This document shows positions 19,837 to 29,134 of a stretch of DNA of 64,000 nt, piece by piece. Location: NCBI GenBank assembly GCA_021776735.1, contig JAJFFH010000052.1, forward strand, positions 124,001-188,000, read 5' to 3'. How positions within the stretch are numbered: the first letter of the stretch is position 1; each line of letters starts with the position of its first letter. The position numbers were made by a program, and so were the translations under genes. Below the pieces are notes generated by a model. The model saw nothing but the letters and a program-made list of their open reading frames with translations, made no database searches and was not told the origin of the DNA. Origin of the DNA: Planctomycetota bacterium (GTDB lineage Bacteria > Planctomycetota > PLA2).

Positions 19837-20100
19837 GTGAGGATCGAGCTGTTTGGAATCGCGCGTGCGCGCGCCGGCGTCGAGTACGTCGATATCGACG
19901 TCGAGGCGCAAACATTGCGGGAGGCATTGCGCGCGCTGGGCGAGGCGTGTCCGGCACTCGCCGCCGAAGTCTTGGACGGCGATGCCTTGTCGCCGCTGTT
20001 TGTCGCGTCGCTCAACGGCGACCGGTTCGTGAACCGTCCGGAAACGAAACTGTGCGCCGAGGACACGCTGCTGATCCTCGGCGCACAGGCGGGTGGCTAG
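19837..20100 (+). CDS. moaD: MoaD/ThiS-family sulfur carrier
   Basis: 87 residues from a GTG start. The beta-grasp pattern and the C-terminal Gly-Gly (ILGAQAGG) are diagnostic; the terminal glycine is adenylated and thiocarboxylated to donate sulfur to molybdopterin. It lies in the same neighbourhood as mobA and two Mo/W enzymes. ThiS is the main alternative, but the 87-residue length and the context favour MoaD. Its stop overlaps the convergent neighbour's stop by 3 bases. Confidence 0.85.
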   Translation: MRIELFGIARARAGVEYVDIDVEAQTLREALRALGEACPALAAEVLDGDALSPLFVASLNGDRFVNRPETKLCAEDTLLILGAQAGG

Positions 20101-20675
20101 CTGCTCGATTGGCTGCTTGGCTTGACAATCAGGCTGAGTGGGATTCCGGCGACGGCCATGCCGCCGATGTGGTCGATGACCCAGCCGACCGTCCAATCGA
20201 CCGGGTAGTTCGACCAGTTCCAGTTCTGAAGATCGACCGCGGCGGCCATCAGCACGCCGAATCCGGCCACGAACACGACGCGACCCAGGAAGGACCGAAT
20301 CCCGGCTGCATGAAGCATCAGCGCCGCGATGAATGCGGTGACAATCGAGAACACCGCGCCGGCCACCATCGTCATGGCCTGCATCGGCTCGGCCCCCTCG
20401 GGGTCGTAGACAATAAAGGCGCGTGGACCTTTCCTGTAACGCCCGTCCCAGGACTTGTGACCCGCGCTGTCGGGGTCCTTCATGTCGGCATCGGTCATAC
20501 CCGGAATCCAGTACACGCCGCGCGCCGTGCCTTCCAGGGTCTTGGCAACTTCGGCCTCGTTGCCGAGCAGCGGCTCGTTGTCCAGCTTATGAATCCCGAG
20601 AAACATCCACGCCGAAAACTGCCAGACAAACAGGATGGCGCCGCCGACGACGGCACCGATGATGACCTTCTTCAT
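20097..20675 (-). CDS. Membrane protein, unknown
   Basis: 192 residues from ATG 20675 (MKKVIIGAVVGGAILFVWQF). An N-terminal transmembrane segment, a ~60-residue soluble loop (NEPLLGNEAEVAKTLEG, WIPGMTDADMKDPDS) and three further hydrophobic stretches from about residue 100 suggest a four-helix membrane protein. No known family was recognised. It is divergent from the aldehyde oxidoreductase gene and convergent with moaD. Confidence 0.75.
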   Translation of the reverse strand: MKKVIIGAVVGGAILFVWQFSAWMFLGIHKLDNEPLLGNEAEVAKTLEGTARGVYWIPGMTDADMKDPDSAGHKSWDGRYRKGPRAFIVYDPEGAEPMQAMTMVAGAVFSIVTAFIAALMLHAAGIRSFLGRVVFVAGFGVLMAAAVDLQNWNWSNYPVDWTVGWVIDHIGGMAVAGIPLSLIVKPSSQSSS

Positions 20676-20762
20676 TTCTTCGTGTTCTCTCTGTGTTCGT
20701 GATTGCTCCCGCGCGCCACAGGGTACTGGGTCTCGAGCGTCACGCCTATACTGTCGGTCCAG

Positions 20763-22466
20763 ATGAGCTTTGGACGGCATGGCACCTATCTGCGCATCGA
20801 CGTCGCGACGGGGGTCGCGGAGCCGATCGCGATTCCCGAGGACGTGTTCTTGCGCTACCTCGGCGGCGTCGGCCTGGGCGCCTGGATCTGCCTGCGCGAG
20901 GGCGGTGCCGAGCAAGATCCGCTCGCGCCGGAATCGCCGCTCGTCTTCTGTATGTCCCCACTCGTCGGCACGCCGCTCACGACTTCCGCGAAGTTCGCCG
21001 TGGTCGCGCGGTCGCCGCTCACCGGTTTCCTGTCCGACGCCATCTCGTCGAGCCACTTCGCGATCGCAGCCAAGCGGGCCGGATTCGATGCCTACGTGCT
21101 CACCGGCCGTGCGCCGCGCTTGTCCCGTTTGTTGGTGGACAACGGACAGGTAAAGCTGACGGACGGCGATGCCTTGCGGGGCCTGCCGGCCCATGAGTGC
21201 GAACTCGACGGGTTTCGCACGGCGGCGATCGGTCTCGCGGGCGAAAACCTCGTGCGCTTTGCCACGATCAGCAACGACGGACGGCACGCCGGGCGTGGCG
21301 GACTCGGCGCCGTCATGGGCGCCAAAAACATCAAGGCCTTCTCGGTTCGCGGCGACGCCGAAGTCGAGGTCGCTGATCCGCGCGGCGTCGTCGCGCTGGC
21401 GCGTGATCTTTCCGAAAAGAGTCTCGGGCCGGCCACGGCGAAGTACCGCGAGCTGGGCACGATTGCCAACGTGCTTGTGTTCAACCGGCTGCGAACCCTG
21501 CCGACGCGGAACTTCCAGGACGGAACGTTCGAGGGGGCGCCGTCGATTTCGGCGGAGGCGCTCCACGCCATGGACCGGATCGGCCGGGCGTCGTGTGCGG
21601 CCTGCACGATCGGTTGCGAGCACTTCTTCAGGGCTCCCGACGGGCTGCCGGTGCGGCTGGAGTACGAGACGCTTTTCGCGCTCGGCTCGCTGCTCGGAAT
21701 CTCGGATCGCGCCGTGGTCCTGGAAGCCGCGCAACGCTGCGATCACCTCGGGATCGACACCATCAGCGCGGGTGGCACGATTGCTTTCGCGATGGAAGCC
21801 GGGCTGTCCGGCCTGTCGTTCGGCGACGCTGCCGGGGTGCGGACCGCGCTCGACGAGATCGGACGCGGCGGCGAACTGGCGCAGGGGTCGCGGCGTGTTG
21901 CCGAGTCGATCGGCCGGCCGGAGCTGGCGATGCACGTCAAGGGGCTCGAGATGCCCGGCTACGATCCGCGGCGGCTGTCCGCGATGGGCCTGGGGCTGGC
22001 TGTGAGCACTCGCGGGGCCGACCACAACCGCTCCAGCGCGTACGAACTCGATTTTTCCGCGGAGGCCTCCACAAAGGAGTTCGACGTGGGCCAGCTCGTG
22101 GAGATCGAGAAGATCGTGGAGCTCGAGGACCGGGCGGCAGCGCTGGACTCGCTGATCCTCTGCAAGTTCCTGCGCGGCGTGTTTTCGGACTTCTGGGGCG
22201 AGGCGTCCGAAATGGTGCGGCTGGTCACCGGCGAGTCCACAGACATCGCCGTCCTTGGCTCCCGCGTGTGTTCGCTCCGCAAGGAATTCAACGTCCGGTG
22301 CGGCTGGACCCGTGCGGACGACGGCCTGCCCGCGCGCCTGCTCGATGGCGCGTTGTCGCCCACGACGCTGGCCGATATGATCGGGGCCTACTACGAGGCA
22401 CGATGCTGGACGAAACAAGGTCGGGTTCCGCCGTCGCTGGCGAGCCGGTTGAAACTGTCCGTCTGA
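20763..22466 (+). CDS. aor: Aldehyde:ferredoxin oxidoreductase family (tungsten/molybdopterin)
   Basis: 567 residues, close to the usual ~600. Family features are GRHGTYLRIDVATG at the start, the pterin-binding GRGGLGAVMGAKNIKAF, the [4Fe-4S] Cys motif SCAACTIGCEHFF (C-x2-C-x3-C) and the fourth Cys in LILCKFLRG. Such enzymes oxidise aldehydes to acids, or reduce acids, using a bis-pterin tungsten cofactor and ferredoxin. The 3' end overlaps the formate dehydrogenase start by 64 bp, so the two are probably co-transcribed. The substrate is not predictable. It carries an exact copy of the dispersed 13-mer. Confidence 0.9.
   Translation: MSFGRHGTYLRIDVATGVAEPIAIPEDVFLRYLGGVGLGAWICLREGGAEQDPLAPESPLVFCMSPLVGTPLTTSAKFAVVARSPLTGFLSDAISSSHFAIAAKRAGFDAYVLTGRAPRLSRLLVDNGQVKLTDGDALRGLPAHECELDGFRTAAIGLAGENLVRFATISNDGRHAGRGGLGAVMGAKNIKAFSVRGDAEVEVADPRGVVALARDLSEKSLGPATAKYRELGTIANVLVFNRLRTLPTRNFQDGTFEGAPSISAEALHAMDRIGRASCAACTIGCEHFFRAPDGLPVRLEYETLFALGSLLGISDRAVVLEAAQRCDHLGIDTISAGGTIAFAMEAGLSGLSFGDAAGVRTALDEIGRGGELAQGSRRVAESIGRPELAMHVKGLEMPGYDPRRLSAMGLGLAVSTRGADHNRSSAYELDFSAEASTKEFDVGQLVEIEKIVELEDRAAALDSLILCKFLRGVFSDFWGEASEMVRLVTGESTDIAVLGSRVCSLRKEFNVRCGWTRADDGLPARLLDGALSPTTLADMIGAYYEARCWTKQGRVPPSLASRLKLSV
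21159..21171 (+). repeat. Dispersed 13-mer ACGGACGGCGATG, in aor
   Basis: Exact copy, read here as codons TDGD. Confidence 0.85.
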
Positions 22467-25267
22467 AAATCGACGGGCGCGATGTCGACGTTCCCCGGGG
22501 CACGACGCTCTGGGACGCGGCGCGCGGTGCCGGGATCGAGATCCCTGCGCTCTGCCACGACCCGAAGCTCGAACCCGTCGGCGTCTGCCGGATGTGCGTT
22601 GTCGAGATCGAGGGCGCGCGCGTGATGGCGGCGTCGTGCGTGCGCGAGGCCGAGGACGGCATGGTCGTGCGGACCCAGAGCGAGAAGGTCGATCGCTGCC
22701 GTTCGATGCTGACCGAGCTCTTGATGTCGGAGCAGCGCGACGCGTCGGCCAAGGACGCGACGACCGCGGACGACGAGTTGTGGCGCCTGGCGGAGCACTA
22801 CGGCGTCTTGGAAGGGGGGGCGGGGGCCGCGCGTTTGCCGCGGGGCAACTCGCGTCCCGCGGACACGTCCAACCCCGCGATCGCCGTCGATCACCAGGCG
22901 TGCATTCTCTGCGACCGCTGCATCCGTGCCTGCGACGATCTTCAGAGCAACGACGTCATCGGGCGGACCGGCAAGGGCTACACCGTGCGCATCTCGTTCG
23001 ACCTCGACAACGCGATGGGGGCCTCGACCTGCGTGACCTGCGGCGAGTGTGTGGCCGCGTGTCCGACAGGCGCCTTGATCAACACCGAGATTGCAGCACC
23101 GTTGCGGCCGCGGACCGACCTCAAGCAGGTCGATTCGGTCTGTCCGTACTGCGGCGTGGGCTGCGGGCTCACCTATCACGTCGATGAGGACGTAAACCAA
23201 ATCGTGTTCGCCGAGGGGCGCGAGAATCCCGGCAGCCAGGGGCGCCTGTGCGTGAAGGGGCGCTACGGTTGGGACTACGCGCTGCACGCGCACCGGCTCA
23301 CCAAGCCGCTGATCCGCATCGACTATCCGAAGGGCCCGCTGTCGGACGAGACCGCGGATTCGGAGGGGGCGCGCAAGAAAGGCAAGCCCGGCGGCATCGT
23401 GGACTACGGCGAAGTGATGCCGGCGTTTCGCGAGGCGACGTGGGACGAGGCGCTCGATCTTGTCGCGAGCAGGCTTGCGGGCATTCGCGACGAGCACGGC
23501 CCGAACGCGCTCGCGGGCTTCGGCTCGGCGAAGTGTTCGAACGAGGAGGCGTATCTCTTCCAGAAACTCGTGCGGACCGCGTTCGGCACCAACAACGTCG
23601 ATCACTGCACGCGGCTGTGCCACGCGTCGTCGGTCGCGGCGCTGCTTGAGATGATCGGCTCGGGAGCGGTGACGACGACCTACGGCGACGTCGTGAACTC
23701 CGATGTCGCGCTGATCACCGGTAGCAACTCGACCTCGAACCACCCGGTCGCGGCGACGTTCTTCAAGCAGGCGGCGCGCAACGGCACCAAGCTGATCGTT
23801 GTCGATCCGCGCGCCAGCGGCATCTCCGAGCACGCCTGGCGTTTTTGCCGGATTCGGTCCGGCACCGACGTCGCGTTCTACAACGGCATGATGCACGTCA
23901 TCATCGAGCAGGGGCTCGTGGACGAGGACTACGTCGCGCGCTTCACCACGGACTTCGACAAGCTCAAGGCGACGGTCGCACAATACACGCCCGAATACAC
24001 CGCCGGCATCTGCGGCGTCTCGGCGGACCTGATCCGCGAGGTGGCGACGGCGTACGGCGAAGCGGCGGCGGCGGTCACGTTCTGGGGCATGGGCATGAGC
24101 CAGCACGTGCACGGCACGGACAATTGCCGCTGCCTCATCTCGCTCTGTCTCATGACGGGCAACATCGGCCATCACGGTTCGGGCCTGCATCCGCTGCGCG
24201 GCCAAAACAATGTGCAGGGCGCGTCAGACGCGGGGTTGATCCCGATGGTCTACCCGGACTACCAGCCGGTCGGTTCGGCCGAGGTTCGCGAGAAGTTTGA
24301 GGGGGCCTGGGGGACGAAGCTCGATCCCAATCCGGGCCTGACGGTCGTCGAGATCATGCACGGCGCCCTCGACGGTTCGGTCAAGGGCATGTACATGCTC
24401 GGCGAGAACCCGTTCTTGTCCGACCCCAACATCAACAAGATTCGCAAGGCGCTCTCGAGCCTCGACTTCCTGGTGCTGCAGGACATTTTCCTGACCGAAA
24501 CCGCGGAGTTCGCCGACGTGGTGCTGCCCGCGACGTCGGCGCTGGAAAAGACCGGCACGTTCACCAACACCGACCGCCGCGTGCAGGTCGGCCGGAAGGC
24601 GCTCGACGCGCCGGGCGAGGCACGGCTCGACTGGAAGGTCATCTGCGACATTGCGACGCGGATGGGCTACGAGATGAGCTACGACTCCGCCGCCGAGGTC
24701 TTCGATGAAATGACGGGCCTGATGCACGCCTACCGCGGCCTGTCGCACGACGCCCTCGGCGCGCACGGCAAGCTCTACCCGTGCCCGAATCCCGAGGAAT
24801 CCGACGGCACTGTGGTCATGTTCGGCGACGGCTTTCCGACCGAGAGTGGCAAGGCGAAATTCGTGCCCGCCGAGCACACCGGCGCGGACGAGCTGCCCGA
24901 CGCCGAGTATCCGTTCATCCTCGTGACCGGGCGCGTCCTGGTGCACTGGCACACCGGCGTCATGACGCGCCGCTCCAAGACGCTGCATGAGCGCGAGCCG
25001 GAACCGTTCGTCGAGGTGCATCCCGACGATGCCCAGGAAATGGAGTTGACGGACGGCGATGTCTTGAGCGTTTCGTCGCGCCGCGGCCGCATCACGCTCA
25101 AGGCGCGCATCAGCACGAGGACGCAGCCGGGATCGATCTTCATCCCGTTCCACTTCCGCGAGGCGGCGGCGAACACGCTGACCACCGACAAGCTCGATCC
25201 GTACGGCAAGATCCCGGAGTTCAAGTTCTGCGCCGTCAAGCTCGAGACAGCCGCAAAGACGCCGTAG
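22403..25267 (+). CDS. fdhA: Formate dehydrogenase alpha subunit (molybdopterin, Cys type)
   Basis: 954 residues. Order: plant-type [2Fe-2S] ferredoxin domain (ALCHDPKLEPVGVCRMC), NuoG-like His/Cys region, two 4Fe-4S clusters (CILCDRCIRACDD and CVTCGECVAACPTGA), a catalytic 4Fe-4S (CPYCGVGCGLTY), then the molybdopterin domains. The active-site segment DHCTRLCHASSV places the metal ligand at Cys406, encoded by TGC rather than UGA. The C terminus is the dinucleotide-binding domain (VTGRVLVHWHTGVMTRR). This subunit matches NAD-linked cytoplasmic formate dehydrogenases and needs the NuoEF-type partner found at 16,023. The start lies inside the aor gene, which suggests translational coupling. Confidence 0.95.
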   Translation: MLDETRSGSAVAGEPVETVRLKIDGRDVDVPRGTTLWDAARGAGIEIPALCHDPKLEPVGVCRMCVVEIEGARVMAASCVREAEDGMVVRTQSEKVDRCRSMLTELLMSEQRDASAKDATTADDELWRLAEHYGVLEGGAGAARLPRGNSRPADTSNPAIAVDHQACILCDRCIRACDDLQSNDVIGRTGKGYTVRISFDLDNAMGASTCVTCGECVAACPTGALINTEIAAPLRPRTDLKQVDSVCPYCGVGCGLTYHVDEDVNQIVFAEGRENPGSQGRLCVKGRYGWDYALHAHRLTKPLIRIDYPKGPLSDETADSEGARKKGKPGGIVDYGEVMPAFREATWDEALDLVASRLAGIRDEHGPNALAGFGSAKCSNEEAYLFQKLVRTAFGTNNVDHCTRLCHASSVAALLEMIGSGAVTTTYGDVVNSDVALITGSNSTSNHPVAATFFKQAARNGTKLIVVDPRASGISEHAWRFCRIRSGTDVAFYNGMMHVIIEQGLVDEDYVARFTTDFDKLKATVAQYTPEYTAGICGVSADLIREVATAYGEAAAAVTFWGMGMSQHVHGTDNCRCLISLCLMTGNIGHHGSGLHPLRGQNNVQGASDAGLIPMVYPDYQPVGSAEVREKFEGAWGTKLDPNPGLTVVEIMHGALDGSVKGMYMLGENPFLSDPNINKIRKALSSLDFLVLQDIFLTETAEFADVVLPATSALEKTGTFTNTDRRVQVGRKALDAPGEARLDWKVICDIATRMGYEMSYDSAAEVFDEMTGLMHAYRGLSHDALGAHGKLYPCPNPEESDGTVVMFGDGFPTESGKAKFVPAEHTGADELPDAEYPFILVTGRVLVHWHTGVMTRRSKTLHEREPEPFVEVHPDDAQEMELTDGDVLSVSSRRGRITLKARISTRTQPGSIFIPFHFREAAANTLTTDKLDPYGKIPEFKFCAVKLETAAKTP
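25049..25061 (+). repeat. Dispersed 13-mer, in fdhA
   Basis: Exact copy, read as TDGD in the dinucleotide-binding domain. Confidence 0.85.
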
Positions 25268-25337
25268 CTGCCGTCCGATCACGTCCTTGCGGTGGGTATG
25301 CCCAAGGCTTCGGTCTCCACCCGTCGAAGGATTTCGT

Positions 25338-26354
25338 ATGCGACTCGGTCTTCTTGCGCTTCTTCTTGCTGCCAGCTGTTCCGGCGGGGGTGGTTTCACC
25401 GTCACACGGGTCGATGGCGTCGCCTTCGGCGTGACGTTTTCGCCGCGCAATTTCCCGATCAACCAGACTCCCGGCGACGTGATCGCGTTCTTGCGCGATC
25501 ATGCCGACACCGGTCCGGTCGTGGCGTTTCACATGGCGTGGCGCGACAGCCGAGCGCGGTCCGGGCAGATTCCGAACACCGCGGTGTTCGCCCAGGAACA
25601 GTCGCAGACCTACGGGTATCTGCCGGTCGTCGGATTCGGGTTCAACCTGGCCACCGGTCCGGATCTCACCAGCGATTCGGAGCCGGGCAACAACACCTGG
25701 ACCAACCAGGAAACGCGCGCGGACTTCCTGGCGATGGTGACCGACTACGTGCGGCGCTATCACCCGCAGTACCTGTTCTTGGGCAACGAGATCAACTCGT
25801 ACTTCCTGGACGTGACGCAGCCAGAATGGGATGCATGGGTTTCGATGTTTCGCGAGGCCTATCTCGCCATCAAGACCGAGAGCCCGGACACGACGGTGTT
25901 CACGGTCTTTCAGTACGAACGCCTGAAAGGACTCGGGGTCAAGAACGGCTGGAGTGAGCCGCCGCAGTTGGATCTGATCGACGATTTTGCCGGCAATATC
26001 GACGCTTTTGGGTTCACCTCGTATCCGTACTTCGAGTTCGAGACCCCGGCCGGGATCCCGGAGGACTACTACGACGAGATTGCCGCTCGTTGGGCGGGCA
26101 AGGTGATCTTCACCGAGATCGCGTGGCTGGCGGACCCGGCGATTCCCTACACGGGGTCGCTCCAGGAGCACAGCGACTTCATCCCGCGTTTCTTCGACCT
26201 GACCTCGGCGCTCGACTTGGCGTACGTGACCTACTTCATCCTGCACGACATCGACGGCGTGGCCGTCGCCTTCCGCCAGACGGGGCTCCGCGAAAACAAC
26301 GGCACGCCGCGCGCATCCCTCGCGGCGTGGCAGGCGGCTATCGCGGGCGATTGA
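25338..26354 (+). CDS. Lipoprotein with GH-A-type TIM-barrel glycosidase fold
   Basis: 338 residues starting MRLGLLALLLAASCSGGGG, a lipoprotein signal with the lipobox Cys. The mature protein resembles clan GH-A barrels: YLFLGNEINSY carries an Asn-Glu pair suited to the acid/base, and VIFTEIAWLADP a second Glu suited to the nucleophile. Endo-galactanase-like (GH53) enzymes are the closest fit I can suggest, with low certainty. It would act outside the cytoplasmic membrane on a polysaccharide. It precedes a TM-anchored Ig-like protein by 40 bp. Confidence 0.65.
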   Translation: MRLGLLALLLAASCSGGGGFTVTRVDGVAFGVTFSPRNFPINQTPGDVIAFLRDHADTGPVVAFHMAWRDSRARSGQIPNTAVFAQEQSQTYGYLPVVGFGFNLATGPDLTSDSEPGNNTWTNQETRADFLAMVTDYVRRYHPQYLFLGNEINSYFLDVTQPEWDAWVSMFREAYLAIKTESPDTTVFTVFQYERLKGLGVKNGWSEPPQLDLIDDFAGNIDAFGFTSYPYFEFETPAGIPEDYYDEIAARWAGKVIFTEIAWLADPAIPYTGSLQEHSDFIPRFFDLTSALDLAYVTYFILHDIDGVAVAFRQTGLRENNGTPRASLAAWQAAIAGD

Positions 26355-26394
26355 CACGACGCGGGCGTCGGGAATCGTCTAAAACAGATAGCCG

Positions 26395-29007
26395 ATGCGC
26401 GCCCTGATCGTTGTTGCCGTCCTGTTGGTGGCCGGGCTCCTGGTCTACCTGCTCGTGGCGGACGGCAGACGCGGTGCGGGGGATCGGGAGGGCACGGGAA
26501 CCCGCGCGAAGACCGAGCGAAAAGGGCTTGACGACTCGAACGCATCGCCGTCCTTGATTGTTGGAAAAGGGGGCCCGGCGGCAGGGGCGTTCCCCGACCC
26601 GGTGGACTTCAACGCCATCGATGCGCGCCGCGACCTCCACGGAATCGTCGAGGACGCGGAAGGCAATCCGGTCGCCGGTGCGAAACTGGAAGCCGTGCGC
26701 TATCCGTTCCGGCGCCTGAGTTCGGTCGCGATTGATCACTGGCAGGAGAGCGTTGTCGCGAGCCGGACCCGCAGCGCCCGGGACGGCACGTTCGCACTAC
26801 GTCTCGCGCGCGGCACCATGTACGGGTTGCGGGTTGAGGCGGAGGGGTTCGCGCCGTACGAGCGACCGTACCCCGCCGGGTCGTTCGTGCGCGTTGTCTT
26901 GCGCGTTGGCGTGACCCTTGCCGTCGTGGCTGTCGACGAGGGGGACAAGCCCGTCGCGGGCGTGCGGCTACGGTTGTTCCAGCGCCGCCGCGAGACGAAA
27001 CAAACCCTGCACCGCACCGGCGGGACCGATGCGGACGGGCGTTTTGTGTTTCAGAATCTGCCCGCCGGGATGAAGGTGTATTTGGAACCGCTGCACGACA
27101 CGCTCGCTCCGCCCGGGTGGGGTTGGGTCCCTGTGGATCTGACGACGAGCGGTGCGACCGAGAAGCGGCTTGTGATGTCCACGGGGCGCACGATCACGGG
27201 GCGCGTCACGGATGCCGAAACCGGCGCGGGGATCAACGGGGCCAAGGTCGGCGTCGGATGGACGCAAAGACGCTTCGTCCTGACTGACGGCGAGGGGCGT
27301 TACGTCCTGTCGGGCTGGAAAGATGGCAACAGCGGCTCGGCCCTGGAGGTCACCGCCGCGGGCTACGGGCGGACGCGGCGCGGCCGCATCGGCAAGGCCG
27401 AGACCGTGGACTTCACGCTGCGGCGCGGTTTCGAGCTGCGCGGCGTCGTTCTTTCGCCAGAGCGCGGTCCGGTCGCCGGCGCGCGCGTCGGGGCCGTGGG
27501 TTCCAAGCGCCCGCGACGCGGCGAGCAGCGGCTGAGTTTCGGCCACTCGGTCACCGGTGCGGACGGCCGGTTCGTAGTCCCCAGCTTGCGCACCGATCTG
27601 GCGCACACCCTGGTGATTGCGGCGGACGGGTACGGACGGACGGCCATCGAAGTGGTCGCCAAGGACGACGCTGTGCTCGACATCGGCGAGATCGTGCTCG
27701 TCGGCGGGCTGCGGCTTGAGGGCACGCTGCAAGACCGCGCGGGCCGGCCGGAACCCGATGTCGAGATCACCCTGCGTGGACCGGGGCAGATCAAGCAGTT
27801 CACGCCCGGCCGTCGGGAAACCGCGCGGACGGACCAGGGGGGGCGGTTTTCGTTTGCCGACCTCGCTGCGGGAGCCTATCGCCTGAGTGTGCGACGACGC
27901 AGTGCGCCGGACGTGCAAAAAGATGTCGTGCTCGGTGATCGGGATCTCGTCGACCTTCAGCTCGTCGCGGCCACGACCCAGCCGTTCGCGGTTCGCGTCG
28001 AAGGCGACAGCGGAACGTTCCTTGTCGGCGTGACGGTCATGGTCCTGGCGGGCAGCGCGCGGATGAGCGCCGAAACGGCCAAGGACGGCCGTGCGACTTT
28101 TCAGGTTCCGGGTCAAGTGAACTCGGTCGAGGCCTATCCGGGAAACGGTTACCTGCCGCCGGAAAAACTCACGAACATCGCCGCCGGCACGGCCGAGGTG
28201 CGGTTGCGAGCCAAAAAAGGGACGCAGCTCGCCGGCAAGGTCGTCAAGGCCGACGGAACGCCGCTGGCCCAAGCATGGCTCAAGATCACGCGCGGTGAAA
28301 AACAGGTTGCGACCGCCCGAGCCAAGGCCGACGGGACGTTTGAGGTGACCGTCCCCAACGCTGGCGCGCTCGACATCAAGCTGGCGGGGGTCGTGAGGAC
28401 CATTGGCTCCGGCTACACGATCGATACGAATCCGCCCTACACCGGGGAGCTGAAGGGCGTGTCGCCCGGTACGACCGATCTGGTCTTGACCGTGCGCAAG
28501 GTGACCAAGGGTCAAGCGCTCGTCGTCACGGTGCTTACGCCCGACGGCAAGCCGGTGGCGAAGGCCGCCGTGCTGGTGCATGGCACGCGGACCGCGGAAA
28601 CGACGGGCCCCGACGGCCGCGCGGAGCTGTTTGACCTCCCGAACCGGGAACTCAAGATCGCGGTCCGGGTGCCGAGGTCCATGCCGTTCGTTTTCGACGG
28701 CCCGGTCACGGTTGCGGCCGGCGCCGGGCGCGTGACCGTGCGGCTTGTCCGCGGCGTGCCGATCCGCGGTGTCGTCGTGAAGCCGGACGGCCATCGTGTA
28801 GCGAACGCCAGGATCTACGCCTTCAGCAAGAACAGCATCCTGCGCAGCGCCGCGACCGGTGCCGACGGTCGGTTCGAGATCTTGGTGCCGCCCGGGGCGG
28901 CCGGCGTGCGGCTTCAAGCGTCCGAACCCGTGGCCAACGGGATGCTCGGCTCGGCGACCGCCGCCGCCGGCGATACCGACGTGAGGATCGAACTCAAGCC
29001 GCGGTGA
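26395..29007 (+). CDS. Membrane-anchored protein with tandem carboxypeptidase-regulatory-like (Ig-like) domains
   Basis: 870 residues. One N-terminal transmembrane helix (ALIVVAVLLVAGLLVYLLV) is followed by a charged linker and about eight beta-sandwich units, each with the pattern G-x-V-x-D/P-x-G-x-P-V-A-G-A, as in LHGIVEDAEGNPVAGAKL and LRGVVLSPERGPVAGARV, then DGRF. These are CarboxypepD_reg/Ig-like extracellular domains that mediate binding. Similar repeat proteins are common in Planctomycetota. No catalytic domain is visible. It may be co-transcribed with the preceding lipoprotein. Confidence 0.8.
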   Translation: MRALIVVAVLLVAGLLVYLLVADGRRGAGDREGTGTRAKTERKGLDDSNASPSLIVGKGGPAAGAFPDPVDFNAIDARRDLHGIVEDAEGNPVAGAKLEAVRYPFRRLSSVAIDHWQESVVASRTRSARDGTFALRLARGTMYGLRVEAEGFAPYERPYPAGSFVRVVLRVGVTLAVVAVDEGDKPVAGVRLRLFQRRRETKQTLHRTGGTDADGRFVFQNLPAGMKVYLEPLHDTLAPPGWGWVPVDLTTSGATEKRLVMSTGRTITGRVTDAETGAGINGAKVGVGWTQRRFVLTDGEGRYVLSGWKDGNSGSALEVTAAGYGRTRRGRIGKAETVDFTLRRGFELRGVVLSPERGPVAGARVGAVGSKRPRRGEQRLSFGHSVTGADGRFVVPSLRTDLAHTLVIAADGYGRTAIEVVAKDDAVLDIGEIVLVGGLRLEGTLQDRAGRPEPDVEITLRGPGQIKQFTPGRRETARTDQGGRFSFADLAAGAYRLSVRRRSAPDVQKDVVLGDRDLVDLQLVAATTQPFAVRVEGDSGTFLVGVTVMVLAGSARMSAETAKDGRATFQVPGQVNSVEAYPGNGYLPPEKLTNIAAGTAEVRLRAKKGTQLAGKVVKADGTPLAQAWLKITRGEKQVATARAKADGTFEVTVPNAGALDIKLAGVVRTIGSGYTIDTNPPYTGELKGVSPGTTDLVLTVRKVTKGQALVVTVLTPDGKPVAKAAVLVHGTRTAETTGPDGRAELFDLPNRELKIAVRVPRSMPFVFDGPVTVAAGAGRVTVRLVRGVPIRGVVVKPDGHRVANARIYAFSKNSILRSAATGADGRFEILVPPGAAGVRLQASEPVANGMLGSATAAAGDTDVRIELKPR

Positions 29008-29134
29008 ACCGTACGCTCCTGCCCCCGCCCGTAGACCCACCTTCTCAGATTCGGCACGGGATCTGCGCCATCTCCTCCGGACGGGCGATCTGTCCAGATA
29101 GATCGACATCGATCGGTACAAGCGGAAGGTAGCC

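Noticed and set aside
20097-22418. 773-residue minus-strand frame through aor
   Set aside because: Only its C-terminal 192 residues (from ATG 20675) look like protein; the rest is the antisense of aor.
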